A stretch of DNA of 5,872 nucleotides, taken from contig JAFRZS010000047.1 of the NCBI GenBank assembly GCA_017442445.1, positions 1 through 5,872 on the forward strand, given 5' to 3'. The stretch is from Clostridia bacterium. Lineage in GTDB: Bacteria; Bacillota; Clostridia; Oscillospirales; Acutalibacteraceae. Shown here piece by piece: positions 1 to 4,055 of the stretch. Made by a program: the position numbers and the translations under genes. The first letter of the stretch is position 1. Each line of letters opens with the position of its first letter. Under the pieces are notes generated by a model. The model searched no databases and was not told where the DNA came from. It was given only the letters and a program-made list of their open reading frames with translations.

Positions 1-86
1 ATCTCCTTGGGACGAAAAATTTTATCCGTAAATTTTTCTCCCTTCTCACCGTAATATCTGAATAAATCTTTTTCAAAAATTTTCAT
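1..86 (-). CDS. Partial CDS (first 28 codons), possible serine O-acetyltransferase-like protein
   Basis: An open frame starts at ATG (84-86) and runs off the left edge with no stop. An AGAGG Shine-Dalgarno at 94-98 lies 7 bases upstream, which supports the start. The visible peptide begins MKIFEKDLFRYYGEKG and ends with FRPKE. The order 'short basic start, KDLFRYYG, then an R-P-x-E step' resembles the N-terminus of the serine acetyltransferase-like hexapeptide-repeat proteins of Firmicutes. The acetyl-CoA-binding left-handed beta helix that would prove this lies outside the window, so the family call is a weak inference. That a real gene starts here is better supported, by the start signal and the clean frame. 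It is the most downstream of four minus-strand genes and is separated from the next one by 100 bp, so it may have its own promoter. Confidence 0.6.
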   Translation of the reverse strand, partial: MKIFEKDLFRYYGEKGEKFTDKIFRPKE

Positions 87-117
87 AATCAAACCTCTTT
101 GTTTTGCTTGTTATTCA

Positions 118-145
118 TATATATTCTCTAAAAACTTTTCTTTAA
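118..145 (-). promoter_or_regulatory. Weak candidate promoter for the left-edge gene
   Basis: On the minus strand a TTAAAG hexamer (140-145) and a TATATA hexamer (118-123) are 16 bases apart and precede the left-edge start codon by about 31 bases. The -10 match is fair and the -35 match poor. The whole 87-186 gap is very AT-rich, so a chance match is likely. I see no terminator hairpin with a U-tract in this gap. Confidence 0.25.
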
Positions 146-186
146 TTTTCATTTAACCGTAAAGATACTTGCTTTTAATTTCAAAA

Positions 187-534
187 CTACATTTTGCTTT
201 TTGCAGTTGTAACTGAAGCAATAATTTTTCTACGAATCATTCCACAGTTATTACTTAATCTTTTATATGTCGGTTCATCAATAGCCTGAACCTTAATAAG
301 AATTTCAAGCCAATATTCCGTTTCATAGCACTCTTTCAAAGCAATTTCCATTTTGTTTATAAAATCGGCTCTACTTTGTGCGTATTTGGCTTCATATGAG
401 TTCGCACCTATCGATGAACAGGAACGTATTAACTGGTTCACAAATATAGCTCGTCCTTTTATATTATCACAAACCGTAGTTATCTCAACGGTTAATTCTA
501 CCGCTAACTCCTTTATTGTTTTTTCCACTATCAA
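187..534 (-). CDS. Four-helix-bundle protein, 23S rRNA intervening-sequence (IVS) protein family
   Basis: This 115-residue protein belongs to the small helical family first found inside intervening sequences of bacterial 23S rRNA genes (Pfam 23S_rRNA_IVP, TIGR02436 type) and related to the Avd accessory proteins of diversity-generating retroelements. The family signature is clear: QLIRSCSSIGANSYEA at residues 34-49, then AQSRADFINKMEIALKE at 52-68, then ETEYWLEIL at 71-79. Predicted helices lie roughly at 3-28, 31-50, 54-84 and 87-112, with a basic C-terminus (RRK 101-103, AKSKM). Length is normal for the family. I chose TTG (532-534) as start because GGAGG at 541-545 is 6 bases away; the in-frame GTG at 526-528 is 12 bases from it. 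Family members form barrel-like oligomers and Avd binds nucleic acid, but the cellular role of stand-alone copies is not established. No 23S rRNA or reverse transcriptase is in the window. The striking neighbour is the palindrome array directly upstream, which may be its binding site or partner RNA. Confidence 0.9.
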   Translation of the reverse strand: MIVEKTIKELAVELTVEITTVCDNIKGRAIFVNQLIRSCSSIGANSYEAKYAQSRADFINKMEIALKECYETEYWLEILIKVQAIDEPTYKRLSNNCGMIRRKIIASVTTAKSKM

Positions 535-540
535 AACTCT

Positions 541-545
541 CCTCC
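541..545 (-). promoter_or_regulatory. Shine-Dalgarno of the four-helix-bundle gene, next to the array base
   Basis: The minus strand reads GGAGG here, 6 bases before the TTG at 532-534, and this spacing decides the start codon. The site lies directly beside the outermost paired base of the palindrome array (546). Folding of the transcript leader, or protein bound to it, could therefore change access to this site. Confidence 0.75.
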
Positions 546-726
546 GGCGATATACTCGCTTCGCTCGTGCGATATATTTTATTATATAAAATTCGATATA
601 ACCTCGCTTCGCTCGGTTGCGATATGATATAAATTCTCAATACACATCCCGAAGGGATATATCGCGTCGCAGACATATCGCACACTTGGGTGTATATCGC
701 AAATTCCGACAGGAATTTATATCGCC
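546..726. repeat. Palindrome array: seven hairpins tiled between GCGATAT/ATATCGC spacers
   Basis: Plus-strand GCGATAT occurs at 547-553, 569-575 and 619-625, with TCGATAT at 593-599. Its complement ATATCGC occurs at 659-665, 675-681, 694-700 and 719-725. Hairpins fill the gaps exactly: 554-568 (ACTCGCTTCGCTCGT), 576-592 (7-bp perfect stem ATTTTAT/ATAAAAT, loop TAT), 600-618 (AACC...GGTT around the same CTCGCTTCGCTCG core), 646-658 (ATCCC/GGGAT, loop GAA), 666-674 (GTC/GAC, loop GCA), 682-693 (ACAC/GTGT, loop TTGG) and 701-718 (7-bp perfect stem AAATTCC/GGAATTT, loop GACA). The only stretch without a convincing stem is the centre, 626-645. Stems differ from one another while the 7-mers are constant. 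The left and right 7-mers are mutual complements, so the array can also fold as one branched structure. Open frames crossing it look meaningless. No U-tract follows any hairpin, so these are not ordinary intrinsic terminators, although they could stop or protect the rlmD-type transcript. Confidence 0.9.
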
Positions 727-2078
727 TCGAATCCGTGTCGTTCTAAAAGAACGACGGATTCGACATGACTCGTCCTCGGGAACATATCAACCGCGGTTGC
801 GTTTTCTATTTTATAATTTCTTGCATCAAGTTCTTTACAATCTCTTGCCAGTGTTGCGGGGTCGCATGACACATATACAATTCTTTCAGGATTAAGTTTT
901 TCAATCGTATCAAGCAAAGACTGTGAGCAACCTTTTCTCGGCGGGTCAACAATTATCACATCGGGCTTGATATTTTTCTTAAGTAAATCTTCCGCCAACT
1001 CTGCGGCATCTGCACAGTAAAATTCCGCATTGTCAATACCGTTTACTTCTGCATTTATTTTCGCATCTTCTATCGCCGCTTCTACTATTTCAACACCGAT
1101 AAGTTTTTTGACTTTCTTAGCCATTGTAAGACCGATTGTTCCTGTGCCGCAATATAAATCAAATAAAATTTCGTCCTCTTTTAAATCGGCATATTCTGCC
1201 GCTTTTTCATATAATTTTTCTGCCTGATTTCTGTTCACCTGATAAAAAGACAAGGGCGACAATCTGAATTTAAGACCGCAGAGAACATCTTCAATATAGC
1301 CTCTGCCCGACAATACTTTTATCTCTTTGCCTAAAATAACATTTGATTTTTCTGTATTGATATTCAGCACTATGCTCTTGATATTTTCAAATTTTTCAAG
1401 CGCGTTTATGAGTTTATCGCTGTGCGGTAACTTGTGTCCGTTTGCAACAAGGCACACCATAATCTCTTTTGTGATTTCACCGTATCTTATATAAACGTGT
1501 CTTAAAAGACCTCTGTGTGTGAGTTCATCATAGATGCTGATTTTATTTTCAATAATCCAACTTCTTATTTCATCAGAAATTTCTTTAAAAAATTCAGGCT
1601 GAAGTTTACAGTCATTACACTCAACAATTCTGTGAGAATGTGTTGCAAAAAAACCGATTTTAAGTCCGTCTTTTTCACCGACGGGATACTGTGCTTTGTT
1701 TCTGTATCTGCAAGGATTTTCTGCGGAAATTATTTCATCAACTTTAACATCAAGGTGACCTATTCTTTTGAGTGTTTCTTCAACTCTTTCCTTTTTAAGC
1801 CTTGCTTCGCTTTCATAATTTATATGCCTGAAAACACAACCGCCGCACTTAGTAAATGCTTCACAATCAGAGGGTATTCTGTCCTCGGATTTTATTTTAA
1901 TTTCTTCAATTTTTCCGTAAGCATAAGTTTTTTTCGTCTTTAAAATCCTGACAGACAACACATCACCTTTTGCGGTAAACGGCACAAATATCGCCATTGA
2001 ATCATAATGTCCGACACCGTAACCGTCGGTTGTATAGCCTGTGATTTCAAGCTCAATTATATCGTTCTTTTTAAGCAT
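717..2078 (-). CDS. rlmD: 23S rRNA (uracil-5-)-methyltransferase, RlmD/RumA/RlmCD type
   Basis: The 453-residue protein uses S-adenosylmethionine to make 5-methyluridine in 23S rRNA (U1939 in E. coli; Gram-positive RlmCD also modifies U747, which cannot be decided here). An N-terminal TRAM RNA-binding domain spans about 1-60. A 4Fe-4S cluster site follows: C72, C78, C81 (KCGGC) and C157, with C154 as a less likely alternative. The catalytic domain has SFYQVN (277-282), the SAM motif DLYCGTGTIGL (307-317), DPPRKGC (378-384), the nucleophile C405 in VSCDPATLARDC, and the general base E440 in TSHVE. C405 and E440 are 35 apart, as in E. coli RumA (C389/E424). The start ATG overlaps the end of rsmA by 8 bp, so translation is probably coupled. 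Oddly, the last codons lie in a hairpin and the stop (717-719) lies in the palindrome array, giving a slightly extended tail. All key residues are intact. TrmA-like tRNA methylation is less likely given the TRAM and Fe-S parts. Confidence 0.93.
   Translation of the reverse strand: MLKKNDIIELEITGYTTDGYGVGHYDSMAIFVPFTAKGDVLSVRILKTKKTYAYGKIEEIKIKSEDRIPSDCEAFTKCGGCVFRHINYESEARLKKERVEETLKRIGHLDVKVDEIISAENPCRYRNKAQYPVGEKDGLKIGFFATHSHRIVECNDCKLQPEFFKEISDEIRSWIIENKISIYDELTHRGLLRHVYIRYGEITKEIMVCLVANGHKLPHSDKLINALEKFENIKSIVLNINTEKSNVILGKEIKVLSGRGYIEDVLCGLKFRLSPLSFYQVNRNQAEKLYEKAAEYADLKEDEILFDLYCGTGTIGLTMAKKVKKLIGVEIVEAAIEDAKINAEVNGIDNAEFYCADAAELAEDLLKKNIKPDVIIVDPPRKGCSQSLLDTIEKLNPERIVYVSCDPATLARDCKELDARNYKIENATAVDMFPRTSHVESVVLLERHGFEAI
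727..763. repeat. Long hairpin covering the 3' end of the rlmD-type gene
   Basis: The plus strand folds as a 9-bp stem TCGAATCCG/CGGATTCGA (727-735 with 755-763), a TG bulge (736-737), a 7-bp stem TCGTTCT/AGAACGA (738-744 with 748-754) and an AAA loop (745-747). It abuts the palindrome array. It is also coding: it spans codons V439 to F450 of the methyltransferase, including the predicted catalytic glutamate E440, plus part of E451. No T-run follows it on the minus strand, so a classic intrinsic terminator is unlikely. Confidence 0.85.
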
Positions 2079-2937
2079 TTTTTACCTCGTAAAGTTTGTT
2101 TGCAAGTTCAGCTAATTCTTCCATACTCAATTCTTCTGCTCTTGCTGTCGGCTTGAGTCCTGATGAAACTACTGCGTTTGTGATTTCTTCCTTTGACATT
2201 GAGAAACCCGAACTTATGGAATTGGGAATGGTTTTTCTTCTCTGTCCGAATGCCGCTTTTACCATTCTGAAAAATAATTTTTCGTCTTTGAGTTCTATTT
2301 CGGGTTCTTTTCTGACCTGCAACTGAATTACTGCACTGTCAACCTTGGGTGACGGAATAAACGAACCTTTTGATACATCAAAAAGCTTCTGTGCTTCGGA
2401 ATAATAATCAACGCACACAGTAACCGCACCTGAATTTCTGCTGCCGACTTCTGCGCAGAGCCTGTCCGCCGCTTCCCTTTGTACCATAACAGTGATATTT
2501 TCTAAGGGCAATTTGCTTTCAAGCAACTTCATTATAACGGGCGATGTGATGTAATAAGGAAGATTTGCGCATACGCAGACCTTCATTCCGTCAAAATGTT
2601 CTTTAATTATTTTTTCGAGATCAGCTTTCAGCACATCTTCGTTGATTATTGTGATATTATCAAAATCCGCGAGTGTTTCAGACAAAATCGGCATGAGCGA
2701 CATATCAAGCTCTATCGCAACAACCTTCTTTGCTCTGAGTGCGAGTTCCTTTGTAAGAACACCTATTCCCGTTCCGATTTCAATAACACCCATATTATCT
2801 TCCCATACGGCATAGTCAGCCATTCTGGGACAGACGGAAGGATTCACAAGGAAATTCTGTCCGAGCGATTTTGAAAATCTGAAGTTATTTTTGTTAAGTA
2901 ATTCTTTGATGTAATTGATGTTTGTAAGCTCTCTCAT
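2071..2937 (-). CDS. rsmA: 16S rRNA (adenine(1518)-N6/adenine(1519)-N6)-dimethyltransferase RsmA (KsgA)
   Basis: The 288-residue enzyme transfers four methyl groups from SAM to the two adjacent adenosines of 16S rRNA helix 45 during late 30S assembly. Visible motifs in order are: FSKSLGQNFL (21-30), the SAM motif IEIGTGIGVLT (52-62; many members have GPG where this has GTG), the acidic ELD (76-78), DV at 101-102, the NLPYYITSP catalytic motif (125-133), MVQREAADRL (151-160), SFIPSPKVDSAV (192-203) and a C-terminal helical domain with GQRRKT (231-236) and LKPTARAEELS (261-271). Length is normal and the protein looks complete. The ATG at 2935-2937 gives the usual family N-terminus (…NINYIKELL…), but the nearest Shine-Dalgarno-like AAAGG is about 14 bases upstream, so initiation may be weak or use an AT-rich leader. 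Erm-type resistance methyltransferases share the fold. The KsgA-type N-terminus and C-terminal domain argue against Erm. Confidence 0.96.
   Translation of the reverse strand: MRELTNINYIKELLNKNNFRFSKSLGQNFLVNPSVCPRMADYAVWEDNMGVIEIGTGIGVLTKELALRAKKVVAIELDMSLMPILSETLADFDNITIINEDVLKADLEKIIKEHFDGMKVCVCANLPYYITSPVIMKLLESKLPLENITVMVQREAADRLCAEVGSRNSGAVTVCVDYYSEAQKLFDVSKGSFIPSPKVDSAVIQLQVRKEPEIELKDEKLFFRMVKAAFGQRRKTIPNSISSGFSMSKEEITNAVVSSGLKPTARAEELSMEELAELANKLYEVKNA
2084..2088 (-). promoter_or_regulatory. Ribosome binding site of the rlmD-type gene inside rsmA
   Basis: The minus strand reads GAGGT five bases before the ATG at 2076-2078, within the last codons of rsmA. With the 8-bp gene overlap this fits translational coupling of the two rRNA methyltransferases. 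Confidence 0.65.
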
Positions 2938-2966
2938 AAAAAATTAAAAAACCTTTCATAAATCTA

Positions 2967-2995
2967 TTGGAATTTATTGCATTTTAGTGTAAAAT
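2967..2995 (+). promoter_or_regulatory. Candidate sigma-A promoter for galE and the rhamnosidase gene
   Basis: A TTGGAA -35 (2967-2972) and a TAAAAT -10 (2990-2995) are separated by exactly 17 bases, leaving a short leader before the GGAGG at 3014-3018 and the ATG at 3027. A perfect TATAAT (3004-3009) also exists, but it sits too close to the ribosome site and its best -35 (TTGCAT at 2978-2983) is 20 bases away. The 89-bp gap must also hold the rsmA promoter on the other strand, which I could not place with confidence. No clear operator palindrome is seen. Confidence 0.55.
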
Positions 2996-3026
2996 AAATT
3001 AAATATAATTTGCGGAGGTAATACCT

Positions 3027-4037
3027 ATGTCAATTTTAGTTACAGGCGGTGCCGGATATATCGGCTCTCATACTTGCGTGGAGCTTTTAAATGCAGGTTA
3101 TGAGATTATTATACTAGATAATTTCTATAACAGCAAGAGTGAATCTTTAAACAGAATCAAAGAAATTACAAATAAGGACTTCAAATTCTATGAAGGCGAT
3201 ATCCGTGACCGCGAATTTCTTGATAATCTTTTTGCAACAGAGAATATTGAAGCAGTAATTCACTTTGCAGGTCTTAAGGCTGTCGGTGAATCTTGTCAGA
3301 AGCCTTTGGAGTATTATGATAACAACATCGGCGGTACAGTTACACTTTTACTCGCTATGAAAGATGCCGGAGTAAAGAAAATCGTATTCAGTTCTTCCGC
3401 AACCGTTTACGGAAGCAGTAATCCCTCACCTTTGAAAGAAGAAATGCCTATCGGCGGCACAACAAACCCCTACGGCACAACAAAACTCTATATTGAAAAT
3501 ATTTTACAGGACCTCTGCAAATCAGATGACGAGTGGAGTGTTTGCACATTGAGATACTTCAATCCTATCGGCGCACACAAGAGCGGCAGAATCGGTGAAA
3601 ACCCCAACGGTATCCCGAACAATCTTATGCACTACATAACTCAGGTTGCTGTTGGTAAGCTTGATCATCTTAATGTTTTCGGCGATGACTACGATACTCA
3701 TGACGGAACAGGGGTCCGCGATTACATTCATGTTGTTGATTTAAGTATCGGTCATGTTTATGCAGTTAAAAAGGTTTTAGCTGAAACAGGTATCAACATT
3801 TATAACCTTGGTACAGGTAACGGCTACAGCGTTCTCGATATCGTAAAGGCATTTTCAAAGGCATCAGGCATTGAAATCAAATACGAAATCGCACCTCGCC
3901 GTGACGGTGATATTGCAACCTGCTTCTCCGATCCTTCAAAAGCTAAAAATGAGCTCGGTTGGGTAGCTGAAAGAGGACTTGAGGAAATGTGCGAAGACTC
4001 TTGGAGATGGCAGAGTGAAAATCCTAACGGCTTTTAA
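3027..4037 (+). CDS. galE: UDP-glucose 4-epimerase GalE
   Basis: The 336-residue NAD-dependent short-chain dehydrogenase-type epimerase interconverts UDP-glucose and UDP-galactose in the cytoplasm, serving the Leloir pathway and supplying UDP-galactose for glycans. The Rossmann dinucleotide motif GGAGYIGSH is at residues 7-15, D31 (ILDN) contacts NAD ribose, the catalytic S124 lies in SSSATVYG (122-129), and the Y149-x3-K153 pair lies in PYGTTK. These positions match E. coli GalE numbering. RYFNPIGAH (176-184) and RRDGDIAT (291-298) line the sugar-nucleotide site. Residue 299 is Cys where E. coli has Tyr, a position known to control acceptance of N-acetylated UDP-sugars. GGAGG (3014-3018) sits 8 bases before the ATG. 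The next gene starts 18 bases after the stop, so the two are probably co-transcribed. Nothing is broken. Confidence 0.96.
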   Translation: MSILVTGGAGYIGSHTCVELLNAGYEIIILDNFYNSKSESLNRIKEITNKDFKFYEGDIRDREFLDNLFATENIEAVIHFAGLKAVGESCQKPLEYYDNNIGGTVTLLLAMKDAGVKKIVFSSSATVYGSSNPSPLKEEMPIGGTTNPYGTTKLYIENILQDLCKSDDEWSVCTLRYFNPIGAHKSGRIGENPNGIPNNLMHYITQVAVGKLDHLNVFGDDYDTHDGTGVRDYIHVVDLSIGHVYAVKKVLAETGINIYNLGTGNGYSVLDIVKAFSKASGIEIKYEIAPRRDGDIATCFSDPSKAKNELGWVAERGLEEMCEDSWRWQSENPNGF

Positions 4038-4055
4038 TGCAGAAAGGTGAAAAAT

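Larger units (their letters stand above)
187..763 (-). mobile_element. Hypothetical composite unit: palindrome array plus four-helix-bundle gene
   Basis: This is inference. The array and the IVS-family gene are contiguous and share the boundary at the gene's Shine-Dalgarno. Members of this protein family are known from insertions in 23S rRNA genes whose non-coding part is hairpin-rich. The far side of the array intrudes on the 3' end of a housekeeping gene, as an inserted sequence might. Against it: no target-site duplication, terminal inverted repeat pair or transposase is visible, and no sharp left boundary is seen after the gene's stop codon at 187-189. A fixed regulatory leader is an equally open reading. 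Confidence 0.3.

Noticed and set aside
485..685. Minus-strand open frame of 66 codons through the palindrome array.
   Set aside because: It overlaps the four-helix-bundle gene start, has no good ribosome site and simply translates the hairpin repeats. Its peptide resembles no family I know.
546..726. CRISPR array.
   Set aside because: The repeated unit is only 7 bp, its orientation flips in the middle, the intervals are 16-26 bp palindromes rather than unique spacers, and no cas gene is present.
719..740. tRNA T-arm remnant, because CTCGAATCC resembles the GTTCGAATCC of a tRNA T-loop and attachment sites often lie there.
   Set aside because: No acceptor, anticodon or D-arm sequence fits around it, and the bases are fully explained by the coding hairpin at 727-763.
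701..763. Intrinsic transcription terminator for the rsmA-rlmD transcript.
   Set aside because: The hairpins are strong, but none is followed on the minus strand by a U-rich tract. Reduced read-through remains possible but cannot be claimed.
187..763. Diversity-generating retroelement, because Avd belongs to the same fold family.
   Set aside because: There is no reverse transcriptase, no template repeat/variable repeat pair and no variable-protein C-type lectin domain in the window.
617..895. Plus-strand open frame of 92 codons across the array and the 3' end of the rlmD-type gene.
   Set aside because: It is antisense to a well-supported gene and its arginine/serine-rich start comes from the repeats.
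1515..1943. Plus-strand 142-codon frame opposite the rlmD-type gene.
   Set aside because: It is Phe/Ile/Asn-rich, as expected from reading an AT-rich gene in antisense. The minus-strand frame has all catalytic motifs.
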